This document shows, piece by piece, positions 45,455-54,386 of a stretch of 64,000 nt of DNA. The position numbers were made by a program, and so were the translations under genes. Under the pieces are notes generated by a model. The model was given only the letters and a program-made list of their open reading frames with translations, had not been told where the DNA came from and searched no databases. The stretch comes from Georgenia sp. TF02-10 (GTDB taxonomy: Bacteria > Actinomycetota > Actinomycetes > Actinomycetales > Actinomycetaceae): positions 3,782,001-3,846,000 of the forward strand of contig NZ_CP094289.1 in the NCBI RefSeq assembly GCF_022759505.1. Direction: 5' to 3'. Position 1 is the first letter of the stretch, and every line of letters starts with the position of its first letter.

Positions 45455-45557
45455 CAGCTGACCCGTCGTCGACGCCTCGACGTTGATCGACTGCTCGACG
45501 CCATCCACGCCCGCCAGAGCAGCGATGACGAGGTACCCCGCTGGCGTTCAGGGCTGA
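45451..45557 (+). pseudogene. Remnant of a PIN-domain toxin
   Basis: Behind the antitoxin, GTG 45451 overlaps its stop but hits TGA after 11 codons. One frame over, VVDASTLIDC (from 45465) is the typical first strand of PIN ribonucleases with its catalytic Asp. The reading then runs into unrelated residues and stops at 45557. A single missing base would join VTADP to VVDASTLID. Only about 30 residues survive. This reading is inference from a short match. Confidence 0.45.
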
Positions 45558-45621
45558 GTGCCGTGGGGAAGGGTTTAGTCTCCGAACCAGCCACGTCACG
45601 CCCCAGATGAGGTAGTCGCCA

Positions 45622-48600
45622 ATGCTGACCAGCACCACTTCCCCGCCGAGCCGGAGACGGAGGCGGGAGGCGTCGTCGTCGACGCTGGAGGGCCTGCTCG
45701 ACAAGTTCCTCCGCGAGTCCACCAGCCTGCGCGACCAAGGGGACAGGTTCGAGCGCCTCGTCCGCTCCTTCCTGCTCACCGACTACCAGTGGGCGGGCCG
45801 GTTCGACGAGGTGTGGATGTGGCAGGACTGGCCGGGCCGCGACCACCGACCGGACACCGGCATCGACCTCGTCGCCCGGGAGCGGGACACCGGCGACCTG
45901 GTCGCCGTCCAGTGCAAGTTCTACGACCCCCAGGCCGTGCTCCAGAAGCAGGACATCGACTCGTTCCTGTCCGAGTCGGGCAAGGAGCCGTTCCGGCAGC
46001 GGCTGATCGTCACCACCACACTGCGCTGGGGACGGCACGCCGAGGAGGCGATCCACGGCCAACAGATCCCGGTCCAGCGGCTCGACCTGACGGACCTCCT
46101 TGACTCCTCGATCGACTGGTCCCAGTTCGACTTCGCCAAGCCGGAGGACCTCGAGCTCAAGGAGCGCAAGGAGCTCCGCACGCACCAGCGCGACGCACTC
46201 GAGGCGGTCCGCGCCGGTCTCCAGGAGCACGACCGCGGCAAGCTCATCATGGCGTGCGGGACGGGCAAGACCTTCACCTCGCTGCGGATCGCCGAAGAGC
46301 TCGTGCCGCTCGGCGGGTCCGTGCTCTTCCTCGTCCCGTCCATCGCGCTGCTGTCGCAATCGCTCAGGGAGTGGTCGCTCGAGGCGGTCGAGGGCCTGCG
46401 CACGTTCGCCGTGTGCTCCGACGTCAAGGTCGGGAAGAAGTCCGACGCCGAGGACATCTCGGTCGTCGACCTAGCCATCCCCGCCACGACGAACCCGGCG
46501 ACCCTGCACGCCAGGATGGCCGACCGCAGCCCGGCGGAGGGCCGCATCACCGTCGTGTTCTCCACCTACCAGTCGATCGACGTCGTCGCCCAGGCACAGG
46601 CGATGGGCCTGCCGGACTTCGACCTGGTGGTCTGCGACGAGGCGCACCGCACGACCGGCGCCACCCTCGCCGGGGCCGAGGAGTCGGCGTGGACCCGGGT
46701 GCACAACCCGGAGTACATCCGGGCCGGCAAGCGCCTCTACATGACGGCCACCCCCCGGATCTACGACGACGCCTCCAAGGCGAAGGCCGGCCAGGCGAAC
46801 GCCGTGCTCGCGTCGATGGACGACGAGGCGCTCTTCGGTCCTGAGCTGCACCGCCTCGGCTTTGGCGAGGCGGTCGGCAGGGACCTGCTGTCGGACTACA
46901 AGGTGCTCGTGCTCGCCGTGGACGAGGGGTACGTCAGCCGCACCTTCCAGGAGGCCTTCACCGACCCGGACAACTCCGAGCTGGGGCTGGACGACGTCGC
47001 CAAGATCGTCGGCTGCTGGAACGGCCTGGCGAAGCGCGGCAGTACCGAGCACGACTTCGCCACCGACCCCGAACCGATGCGCCGCGCCGTCGCGTTCTCC
47101 CGCTCGATCAAGGACTCGAAGTCGTTCGCGGAGCGGTTCGAGGCGATCGTCGCCGAGGTCATGATTAGGTCCGGCCTGCAGGAGGACGACCCGTCGGTGC
47201 TGCCGGCCACCGCGCAGCACGTCGATGGCACCTACAATGTCCTCCAGCGCAACGAACGTCTCGCGTGGCTCGAGGCGGAGACGCCGGAGCCCGAGTGCCG
47301 CGTCCTGTCGAACGCGAAGTGCCTCTCCGAGGGCGTGGACGTGCCAGCGCTCGACGCCGTTCTATTCCTCAACCCGCGCAAGTCGATCGTGGACGTCGTC
47401 CAGTCCGTCGGCCGGGTGATGCGCAAGGCGCCGGGCAAGAAGTACGGCTACATCATCCTGCCGATCGGGATCCCGGCCGGGACGACGCCGGAAGATGCGT
47501 TGCGCGACAACGAGAAGTACCGCGTCGTGTGGGAGGTGCTCCAGGCGCTCCGGGCGCACGACGAACGCTTCGACGCGATGGTCAACAAGATCGAGCTGAA
47601 CTCCCGCCGTGACGACCGCATCCAGATCATCGGTGTCGGCGGCGGCCCGGAGGGTGACGAGTACGGGGACGGCGCAGGGAGGGCGGACGACGGCGGCACG
47701 CAGGCGGCCTTCGATCTCGCCTCCCTCGGGGAGTGGCGCGACGCGATCTACGCCAAGATCGTGCAGAAGGTCGGCTCGCGCCGGTACTGGGAGCAGTGGG
47801 CGCAGGACGTCGCCGACATTGCCGAGAAGCACCGCCTCCGGCTGCTCGCGCTGATCGACCAGGGGCACGCCGCCGAGGAGTTCGAGGCCTTCCTCACCGC
47901 GCTGCGGGCGAACCTCAACCCGTCGATCAGCCGCAACGACGCCATCGACATGCTCTCGCAGCACCTCATCACCGCGCCGATCTTCGAGGCGCTGTTCGCC
48001 GGCTACGACTTCACCACCCACAACCCCGTGTCCCAGGTGATGCAGGGCATGCTCGAGGCACTGGAGGGCAGCAACCTCGAGGCCGAGGTCGAGCCGCTCG
48101 AGAAGTTCTACGCCTCCGTGCGCCAGCGCGCGGCCGGGCTCGACAACGCCGAGGCCCGCCAGAAGGTCGTCACCGAGCTGTACGAGAAGTTCTTCCGGTT
48201 CGCCTTCCCGCGCGTCGCCGATTCTCTCGGTATCGTGTACACGCCGGTCGAGATCGTGGACTTCATCCTGCGCTCGGTCGACCACCTCCTGCGCACGGAG
48301 TTCGGCACGTCGATCAGCGCCGAGGGCGTCCACGTGCTCGACCCGTTCACCGGCACCGGCACGTTCCTCGTGCGGCTGCTGCAGTCCGGGCTCATTCAGC
48401 CGCACGACCTGGCCCGCAAGTACGCCTCCGAGCTGCACGCGAACGAGATCATGCTCCTCGCGTACTACATCGCGGCGATCAACATCGAGTCCACCTACCA
48501 CCAGCTCATGAGCGACCGCGACAACTCCATGCGTTCGCAGACCTCCGACGGCGTTCCCTCCACCGATCAGGAGTATGTCCCGTTCGACGGTATCGTGCTG

Positions 48601-50550
48601 ACGGACACGTTCCAGATGACGGAGAAGGACGACCTCGACGACCTCGAGGTCTTCACGAGCAACAACGCCCGCGTGGACGCCCAGCGGCGGCTCGACATCC
48701 GGGTGATCGTCGGGAACCCGCCGTACTCCGTCGGTCAGACGAGCGGCAACGACAACAACCAGAACGTCAAGTACCCGACGCTGGATGCCGTGATCGAGCG
48801 GACGTACGCCGCGCGGTCGACTTCCGCCCTCAAGAAGTCGCTGTACGACTCCTACGTCCGGGCGATCCGCTGGGCCTCTGATCGGATCGGCGACCAGGGT
48901 GTCATCGGGTTCGTCACCAACGGTGGCTTCATCGACGCGAACACCGCCGACGGGCTCCGCAAGACGCTCGCCGACGAGTTCGCCACGATCTACGTGTACA
49001 ACCTCCGGGGCAACCAGCGGACCGCCGGTGAGCAGGCACGCAAAGAGGGCGGCAAGATCTTCGGGTCCGGCTCCCGGAACACCGTCGCCGTGACCTTCCT
49101 CGTCAAGCACCCCAGCCGGACCGGTCGCGCGACCCTTCGCTACCGCGACATCGGCGACTACCTGTCGCGCGAGCAGAAGCTCGCCATCGTCGACGGCAGC
49201 ACAGTCGACTCCATCGAGTGGACCAACGTCGCGCCGAACGACGCCGGGGACTGGACCAACCAGCGATCCGAGGGGTTCGACTCACACCAACCCATCGGTA
49301 GTCGCGACGGCAACGGCACCGTCTTCGCCGTCTCGACGCGCGGACTCATCACGGCACGAGACGCATGGGTCTACAACTTCTCGCCCGCCGAGCTCACTCG
49401 GAACGTCGAACGCATGATCCGGTTCTACAACGGTCAGGTCGACGAGTTCGCCGACCTCGTCGCAAAGCGAAGCCTACGCGACACCCGGTCGTACGTGAAC
49501 GACTTCATTGACACCGATCCCAGGAAGTTCAGTTGGGATCACGCCGACCGTCAACGCCTCCCGCGGGGGCGGCACTATGAAATGCACCAGGAGGCACTTC
49601 GGATCGCTGCCTACCGACCCTTTACTAAGCAGGCAGCATGGTTTGACCGCGAGCTCAACAACAGGGTATACCAGTTGCCGTTGATGTTCCCAACTCCGCA
49701 GCACCCGAACCACGGGTTCACGGTTTCAGCGCCCGGTGCCAACGCGCAATTTACTTGCCTCGCTGTTGACAAGATTCCGGACCTCGTTTCCGTCGCAGGT
49801 GCCGGCAATCCCAGCCTGTTCTTCGCGCGCTACACCTACGAGAACATCGAAGAAGGCGAGCTCGACCTAATCGGCGGTGGCGACGTCGTCGCCGACTACC
49901 GCCGGATCGACAACATTACAGACGCCACCCTCACCACTTACCGCAACTGGTATGGTCCGCACGTGACGAAAGACGACGTCTTCGCCTTCGTCTACGGTCT
50001 GCTGCACTCGCCGGACTACCGGGAGCGTTTCGCCGCGGACCTCAAGCGGACGCTCCCCCGCATCCCGCGGATCCAGTCGGACGACTTCGCCGCGTTCCGC
50101 GACGCCGGCCAGGCGCTGCTGGACCTGCACATCGGCTACGAGTCGGTCGAGCCGTATCCGCTGACGATTGGCGGCAGCCAGCCCTCGGGTCCCGGCAGCG
50201 CAGATGTCTACGAGTGGTTCCGCGTGGAGAAGATGCGCTACGTCAAGCGCGGCCGCGAGACCGACCGCTCGACGATCTCCTACAACCCGCGCATTACCGT
50301 GTCGGGCGTCCCGGACGAGGCGCACCGGTACATGCTCGGATCGCGCAGCGCGGTCGACTGGATCCTCGACCGATACCAGGTCCGCACGGACAAGGCGTCG
50401 GGGATCGTCAACGACCCGAACGACTGGTCGCGCGAGGTCGGCAACCCGCGCTACATCCTCGACCTCCTCGCCCGCGTGGTCACGGTGAGCGTGGAGACGA
50501 TGCGCCTCGTGGACGCGCTGCCGCCCCTGCGAATCGTGGAGCAGGCGTGA
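45622..50550 (+). CDS. Type ISP-like single-chain restriction-modification enzyme
   Basis: A 1642-residue protein uniting all restriction functions. In order: an Mrr-like PD-(D/E)xK nuclease (TGIDLVARE near 80, VAVQCKFYD near 97), an SF2 helicase/translocase (Walker A ACGTGKTF near 212, DEAH in VCDEAHRTT near 338, motif VI QSVGRVMRK near 594), a helical coupler, a gamma-class N6-adenine methyltransferase (DPFTGTGTF near 907 and NPPYSVGQ near 1032) and a C-terminal target recognition domain. This order and length match Type ISP enzymes such as LlaBIII and LlaGI. They methylate one strand of an asymmetric site and cut after head-to-head translocation. No separate M or S gene is needed. The IS630 element lies 178 bases downstream. 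Confidence 0.93.
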   Translation: MLTSTTSPPSRRRRREASSSTLEGLLDKFLRESTSLRDQGDRFERLVRSFLLTDYQWAGRFDEVWMWQDWPGRDHRPDTGIDLVARERDTGDLVAVQCKFYDPQAVLQKQDIDSFLSESGKEPFRQRLIVTTTLRWGRHAEEAIHGQQIPVQRLDLTDLLDSSIDWSQFDFAKPEDLELKERKELRTHQRDALEAVRAGLQEHDRGKLIMACGTGKTFTSLRIAEELVPLGGSVLFLVPSIALLSQSLREWSLEAVEGLRTFAVCSDVKVGKKSDAEDISVVDLAIPATTNPATLHARMADRSPAEGRITVVFSTYQSIDVVAQAQAMGLPDFDLVVCDEAHRTTGATLAGAEESAWTRVHNPEYIRAGKRLYMTATPRIYDDASKAKAGQANAVLASMDDEALFGPELHRLGFGEAVGRDLLSDYKVLVLAVDEGYVSRTFQEAFTDPDNSELGLDDVAKIVGCWNGLAKRGSTEHDFATDPEPMRRAVAFSRSIKDSKSFAERFEAIVAEVMIRSGLQEDDPSVLPATAQHVDGTYNVLQRNERLAWLEAETPEPECRVLSNAKCLSEGVDVPALDAVLFLNPRKSIVDVVQSVGRVMRKAPGKKYGYIILPIGIPAGTTPEDALRDNEKYRVVWEVLQALRAHDERFDAMVNKIELNSRRDDRIQIIGVGGGPEGDEYGDGAGRADDGGTQAAFDLASLGEWRDAIYAKIVQKVGSRRYWEQWAQDVADIAEKHRLRLLALIDQGHAAEEFEAFLTALRANLNPSISRNDAIDMLSQHLITAPIFEALFAGYDFTTHNPVSQVMQGMLEALEGSNLEAEVEPLEKFYASVRQRAAGLDNAEARQKVVTELYEKFFRFAFPRVADSLGIVYTPVEIVDFILRSVDHLLRTEFGTSISAEGVHVLDPFTGTGTFLVRLLQSGLIQPHDLARKYASELHANEIMLLAYYIAAINIESTYHQLMSDRDNSMRSQTSDGVPSTDQEYVPFDGIVLTDTFQMTEKDDLDDLEVFTSNNARVDAQRRLDIRVIVGNPPYSVGQTSGNDNNQNVKYPTLDAVIERTYAARSTSALKKSLYDSYVRAIRWASDRIGDQGVIGFVTNGGFIDANTADGLRKTLADEFATIYVYNLRGNQRTAGEQARKEGGKIFGSGSRNTVAVTFLVKHPSRTGRATLRYRDIGDYLSREQKLAIVDGSTVDSIEWTNVAPNDAGDWTNQRSEGFDSHQPIGSRDGNGTVFAVSTRGLITARDAWVYNFSPAELTRNVERMIRFYNGQVDEFADLVAKRSLRDTRSYVNDFIDTDPRKFSWDHADRQRLPRGRHYEMHQEALRIAAYRPFTKQAAWFDRELNNRVYQLPLMFPTPQHPNHGFTVSAPGANAQFTCLAVDKIPDLVSVAGAGNPSLFFARYTYENIEEGELDLIGGGDVVADYRRIDNITDATLTTYRNWYGPHVTKDDVFAFVYGLLHSPDYRERFAADLKRTLPRIPRIQSDDFAAFRDAGQALLDLHIGYESVEPYPLTIGGSQPSGPGSADVYEWFRVEKMRYVKRGRETDRSTISYNPRITVSGVPDEAHRYMLGSRSAVDWILDRYQVRTDKASGIVNDPNDWSREVGNPRYILDLLARVVTVSVETMRLVDALPPLRIVEQA

Positions 50551-50729
50551 ACGGGGCGACCGGTCACGGGCGGAGATGGGACTTGGTCCAGCAGGAATGC
50601 CGCGCCTTGCCCAACTCGTCCTCCGCCGGGCTGGAACCTCGTCGGTCGTCGCGTCCGGTCATTCGGAAGCCGTCACGGGGCGGGGGGAATCCTGGGCGCT
50701 GGTTGTGGGCATCGCGCTCGTGGCGCATA

Positions 50730-50759
50730 CTAAGGCGGTCGTAAGTAGGTCGACTCCGG
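50730..50759 (+). repeat. IS630 left inverted repeat
   Basis: The sequence CTAAGG-x4-CGTAAGTA-x-GTCGACTCCGG matches the right end in reverse complement with five mismatches over 30 bases. Confidence 0.9.
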
Positions 50760-50784
50760 CGGCCTTTTCTGCCATAATGGTTCT

Positions 50785-51825
50785 ATGCGCGACAACGACG
50801 GCCGGAAGCTGGACCACGCCACCTTGGAGCAGATGCGGTTCCGCGCGGTGGACGCGGTAGAGGCCGGGGCCCACCCGGAAGATGTCGCGAAGATGCTGGG
50901 GATGCACGCGAAAACGGTGTACGGGTGGTTGGCCAGAGCGCGTGAGGGTGGCCGGGATGCGTTGAAGGCCAAACCGGTCCCGGGTCGGCCACCAAAGCTG
51001 GACGGAAGCCAGCTGCGCCGGCTTTACACACTGATCGTCGGGACCAACCCGCGCCAGCTCCAGTTCGACTTCGAGCTGTGGACCCGGGCGATGGTGCGTG
51101 AGGTGATCCGGCGCGAGTTCGGGGTGCACCTGTCGGAGGTGTCCGTGGGCCGGTTGCTCAGGAAGCTCGGCCTGTCGCCCCAGCGCCCGCTGTGGCGGGC
51201 CTGGCAGGCCGACCCCGAGGCGGTGGAGCGGTGGAAGGCGGAGGAGTTCCCCGCGATCCGGGCGGCGGCCAAGGCCGAGGGCGCGACGGTGTACTTCGCG
51301 GACGAGGCCGGCATCCGCTCGGACTACCACGCCGGGACCACCTGGGCCCCGGTCGGGCGCACCCCGGTGGTCAAGGCCACCGGGGCCCGGCACTCCCTGA
51401 ACATGATCTCCGCGCTCACCCCCGCCGGAAAGCTGCGGTTCGCCACCTACACCGGCTCCTTCACCGCCGACCAGTTCATCAGCTTCTGCAAGAAGCTGCT
51501 CGCCGACACCGGCCGCGACGGCGGCGGCGGGGTGTACCTGGTCGTCGACGGTCACTCCACCCACAAGGCCAAGAAGGTCAAGGAGTTCATCGCCTCCACC
51601 GACGGCCGGCTGAAGGTGTTCATCCTGCCCGCCTACTCACCACAGCTCAACCCCGACGAGTGGGTCTGGAAGAACGTCAAGCACGACCGCGTCGGGCGCA
51701 CCGCCCCACGCACCGCCGAGGAGTTCAAGAGCAACGTCATCGCCGCGCTCCACCGCCTCCAGAAACTACCGCACCTGGTACGCGGGTTCTTCGCCGATCC
51801 AGATCTCCGCTACATCACCGCATAA
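50785..51825 (+). CDS. IS630 family transposase
   Basis: A 346-residue DDE transposase. Two N-terminal helix-turn-helix units (EDVAKMLGMHAKTVYGWLAR; EVIRREFGVHLSEVSVGRLL) precede the catalytic core: first Asp in YFADEAGIR (about residue 173), second in LVVDGHSTHKAKK (about 255) and the acid in YSPQLNPDEWVWKNVK (about 292). All three residues are present and the frame is intact, so the element may still be active. ATG 50785 lies 26 bases inside the left repeat. Confidence 0.95.
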   Translation: MRDNDGRKLDHATLEQMRFRAVDAVEAGAHPEDVAKMLGMHAKTVYGWLARAREGGRDALKAKPVPGRPPKLDGSQLRRLYTLIVGTNPRQLQFDFELWTRAMVREVIRREFGVHLSEVSVGRLLRKLGLSPQRPLWRAWQADPEAVERWKAEEFPAIRAAAKAEGATVYFADEAGIRSDYHAGTTWAPVGRTPVVKATGARHSLNMISALTPAGKLRFATYTGSFTADQFISFCKKLLADTGRDGGGGVYLVVDGHSTHKAKKVKEFIASTDGRLKVFILPAYSPQLNPDEWVWKNVKHDRVGRTAPRTAEEFKSNVIAALHRLQKLPHLVRGFFADPDLRYITA

Positions 51826-51829
51826 CGGA

Positions 51830-51859
51830 CCGGAGTCGACTTACTTACGTTCTCCTTAG
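51830..51859 (-). repeat. IS630 right inverted repeat
   Basis: CCGGAGTCGACTTACTTACG followed by TTCTCCTTAG, the complement of the left end. Confidence 0.9.
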
Positions 51860-51950
51860 TACGAGACCGGGGCCATGAGCCACCACGAGCCTCCGCGCTC
51901 GTGTCAGGCAGGCGCATATCGCCCCGCCCGCAGGTGCAGATCGCCCCACC

Positions 51951-52355
51951 TCACAGGAACAGGCAGAACGGGTGCCCGGACGGGTCGAGCATCACGCGCA
52001 CGTCCTCCTGCGGCTGGACCCCGGCAAGGCGTGCGCCACGGGAGACTGCCCAGGCGACGGCCGCCTCGAGGTCCTCCACCCAGACGTCGAGGTGCTGCGA
52101 CGCCGTCTGGTGCCCCTCCTGGGCCGGCCACACCGGTGCGACGAAGTACCGCTCGTGCTCGAAGTTGAGCGTCGGCCCCGGCTCGCCGTCGGGCGGACGG
52201 GTCTGCGCCCACCCGCCGCGCACCGGGTCGCCCGGGACGGGCGGCTCGTCGGCCGAGACCGGCCACCCGAGCAGCTCGGAGTAGAAGTGCGCCAGCTCGC
52301 TCGGCCGGTCGGTGCCGATCGTCACGGACGTCACACGCAGGAACGGTCGCGCCAT
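51951..52355 (-). CDS. VOC family protein (glyoxalase-like)
   Basis: A 134-residue vicinal oxygen chelate protein: RVTSVTIGTDRPSELAHFY at the start, HLDVWVEDLEAAVAWAVSRG in the middle and RVMLDPSGHPFCLFL at the end, the standard two-module fold. The His and Glu-like metal positions are only partly recognisable. Function is unknown; relatives include lyases and resistance proteins. ATG 52355 begins at the first strand. It is divergent from clpP. Confidence 0.85.
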   Translation of the reverse strand: MARPFLRVTSVTIGTDRPSELAHFYSELLGWPVSADEPPVPGDPVRGGWAQTRPPDGEPGPTLNFEHERYFVAPVWPAQEGHQTASQHLDVWVEDLEAAVAWAVSRGARLAGVQPQEDVRVMLDPSGHPFCLFL

Positions 52356-52530
52356 CGCTGAGCTCCTCAGTCCGGATGCCGGCAAGACTGGCCACAGCGT
52401 AGGCCGGACCCGACCATCGACGAGGGGCACGCCCCGGCACGAGCGACCAAGCCGGCCGCTCCGTCCCCAGCAGATCTGCCCGGAGCAGCATCGTCCCCCG
52501 GCGGGCGCCCCAGCCCGGTGAGATGGAGGC

Positions 52531-53142
52531 ATGACCACCCAGCAGACCGCCCCCGCCCCCCTCGACCTGGACGTCCAGCAGCGCCTGATGGTGCAGCGCA
52601 TCATCGTGCTCGGCACCGAGCTCGACCAGGAGTCCGGCAACCGCCTCTGCGCGCAGCTGCTGCTCCTCTCCGCCGAGGACTCCCGACGCGACATCAGCCT
52701 GTGGATCAACTCCCCCGGCGGCTCGGTCCCGGCGATGCTCGCCATCCGGGACGTCATGCGCCTCATCCCCAACGACGTCGCGACCCTCAACCTGGGCATG
52801 GCCTACAGCGCCGGGCAGTTCCTGCTCAGCGCCGGCACCCGGGGCAAGCGGTACGTGCTGCCGCAGGCGAAGGTGCTGCTCCATCAGGGCTCGGCCGGCA
52901 TCGGCGGCAACGCTGCCGACATCGCCATCCAGGCGGACGACCTGCGGCACACCCGCGACACCGTCCTGGCCCTCATCGCGCAGGACACCGGGCAGGACGT
53001 GGCCACCATCGAGCGGGACTCGCGGCGGGACCGCTGGTTCACCGCTACTGAGGCGGTGGCCTACGGGTTCGCCGACCGGGTCCTGGACCGGGTCGAGGAC
53101 ATCCGTCCGGCCCCGGCCCGCCGTGCCGGACTGGGGGCCTGA
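52531..53142 (+). CDS. clpP: ClpP protease subunit (first copy)
   Basis: A 203-residue ClpP. Catalytic Ser is in GMAYSAGQFLLSAG, His in KVLLHQGSAG and Asp in the DTGQDVATIERDSRRDRW region; the oligomerisation strand [16 protein letters not shown] is conserved. ClpP rings degrade proteins fed by ClpX or ClpC. It is the first of two adjacent clpP genes three bases apart, and mixed rings of two ClpP types are the rule in actinobacteria. The standard clpP-clpP-clpX arrangement lacks clpX here, so this may be an additional clpP pair, as streptomycetes also have. Confidence 0.95.
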   Translation: MTTQQTAPAPLDLDVQQRLMVQRIIVLGTELDQESGNRLCAQLLLLSAEDSRRDISLWINSPGGSVPAMLAIRDVMRLIPNDVATLNLGMAYSAGQFLLSAGTRGKRYVLPQAKVLLHQGSAGIGGNAADIAIQADDLRHTRDTVLALIAQDTGQDVATIERDSRRDRWFTATEAVAYGFADRVLDRVEDIRPAPARRAGLGA

Positions 53143-53145
53143 CCG

Positions 53146-53766
53146 ATGGCCAGCTACCCGATCCCCTACGTCACCACCCAGACCCCGCGCGGGGAGCGCA
53201 CCGTCGACATCTACAGCCGGCTGCTGGCCGAGCGGATCGTCTACCTCGGCACCGAGATCGACGACGGCGTGGCCAACGCCCTCATCGCCCAGCTCATCCA
53301 CCTCGAGTCGGAGAGCACCGACCAGCCGATCAGCTTCTACATCAACTCCCCGGGCGGCTCGGTGACCGCCATGCTCGCCGTCTACGACACGATGCAGTAC
53401 GTCCGCGCCCCGATCGCCACCACCTGCGTCGGCCAGGCGGCGTCGTCGGCAGCGGTACTGCTGGCCGGGGGCGAGCCGGGCCAGCGTGCGATGCTCACCC
53501 GCGCCCGGGTCATCCTGCACCAGCCCGCCACCGAGGGTCGCGGCGCCGTCCCCGACCTCATCCTGGAGGCGGAGGAGGTCGCCCGGGTCCGCGCGATGCT
53601 GGAGGAGCTCATCGCCAAGGACACCGGCCGCACCGTGGCGCAGGTCCGCGAGGACACCGAGCGCGACCTCGTCCTCACGGCTCCCCAGGCGCTGGACTAC
53701 GGGCTGGTGGACCATGTCCTCGACCGCCGGCCGGCTCCCGCCGGCGCGGCCCTGCTCGCCGGGTGA
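53146..53766 (+). CDS. clpP: ClpP protease subunit (second copy)
   Basis: A 206-residue ClpP with Ser in [16 protein letters not shown], His in [11 protein letters not shown] and Asp near [20 protein letters not shown], and the [12 protein letters not shown] strand. It differs from the first copy in the active-site surroundings, which suits a hetero-oligomeric ring. The ATG at 53146 is three bases after the first copy's TGA. It converges on the ClgR-like regulator gene, six bases away. Confidence 0.95.
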   Translation: MASYPIPYVTTQTPRGERTVDIYSRLLAERIVYLGTEIDDGVANALIAQLIHLESESTDQPISFYINSPGGSVTAMLAVYDTMQYVRAPIATTCVGQAASSAAVLLAGGEPGQRAMLTRARVILHQPATEGRGAVPDLILEAEEVARVRAMLEELIAKDTGRTVAQVREDTERDLVLTAPQALDYGLVDHVLDRRPAPAGAALLAG

Positions 53767-53771
53767 GGGGT

Positions 53772-54386
53772 TCAGGCGGCCAGGCGGTGGGCCGCCGACG
53801 GCGGTCGCACGGCCTGGGTGGGGACGGGCAGGCTCGCGGGGGCTGGCAGGCCCCTGGGGGCCGGCAGGCCCGCGAGGACAGGCAGGTTTATCCCGGCCGG
53901 CAGGCCCATCGCTGCCGACAGGTTCATGTGGGCCGGCCGGCTCATCCCGGCCGACAGGTTCGTGTGGGCCGGCCGGCTCGTCTGGGTCGGTCGTGCCGTC
54001 CGGACCGGCGCGACCGCCCGAGCCGACAGCGTCACCCTGGCCGGCCCGGCCATCCGTGCGCCGGCGCGCCGGACGACCTCGGCCGCGGGCAGGCCGAGCG
54101 CACCGCTCAGCGAGCGCAGCACCTCCGATGAGGGATCCTTCAGCCCGCGCTCGATCTCCGAGAGGTACTGAGGCGAGATCGACGCCGCCGCGGCCACGTC
54201 GACCAGCCGCTCCCGCCGCGCGACCCGCTCCGCCCGCAGCACCTGGCCGACCGCCTCGCGCAGCAGCGGGGCCGGCGCGGCCCGCCGGTCCGGCGCTCCG
54301 GGCCGCCGAGCCGGGACACTCCGAGCCGGGACACCCCCAGTCGGCGCAGTCGGGCCGGTACGGGGAACCACGCTCAGGGTCGCCAT
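53772..54386 (-). CDS. clgR: ClgR-like XRE transcriptional regulator
   Basis: A 204-residue XRE-family regulator. The HTH covers about residues 45-100 (LLREAVGQVLRAERVARRER; DVAAAASISPQYLSEIERG; KDPSSEVLRSLSGALGLP), matching ClgR, the activator of clp genes in actinobacteria, and it sits against a clpP pair. The C-terminal half (about 120-204) is a Pro/Ala/Leu-rich run of 12-residue repeats not found in typical ClgR. The protein ends RLAA, and ClgR of other species is turned over by ClpP through a C-terminal AA motif. Assignment as ClgR rests on HTH and context. Confidence 0.72.
   Translation of the reverse strand: MATLSVVPRTGPTAPTGGVPARSVPARRPGAPDRRAAPAPLLREAVGQVLRAERVARRERLVDVAAAASISPQYLSEIERGLKDPSSEVLRSLSGALGLPAAEVVRRAGARMAGPARVTLSARAVAPVRTARPTQTSRPAHTNLSAGMSRPAHMNLSAAMGLPAGINLPVLAGLPAPRGLPAPASLPVPTQAVRPPSAAHRLAA
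53915..53979 (-). repeat. 36-bp in-frame repeat in the ClgR-like gene
   Basis: A 29-base block beginning CCGACAGGTTC recurs at 36-base spacing (53915 and 53951) with one change; weaker copies continue on the left (53846-53914). It encodes 12-residue RPAHTNLSAGMS-type units on the minus strand. Confidence 0.8.

Larger units (their letters stand above)
50728..51861 (+). mobile_element. IS630-family insertion sequence, complete
   Basis: A 1130-bp element (50730-51859) with about 30-bp imperfect terminal inverted repeats, one transposase gene and flanking TA dinucleotides (50728-50729 and 51860-51861), the target duplication expected of IS630/Tc1-mariner elements. Joining the flanks across one TA restores GTGGCGCATACGAGACC. 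It lies just downstream of the Type ISP gene without damaging it. Confidence 0.9.

Noticed and set aside
50594-50727. A small frame before the IS630 element as a gene broken by the insertion
   Set aside because: Joining across the element gives only about 49 residues with no recognisable family; the evidence is too weak to call a gene.
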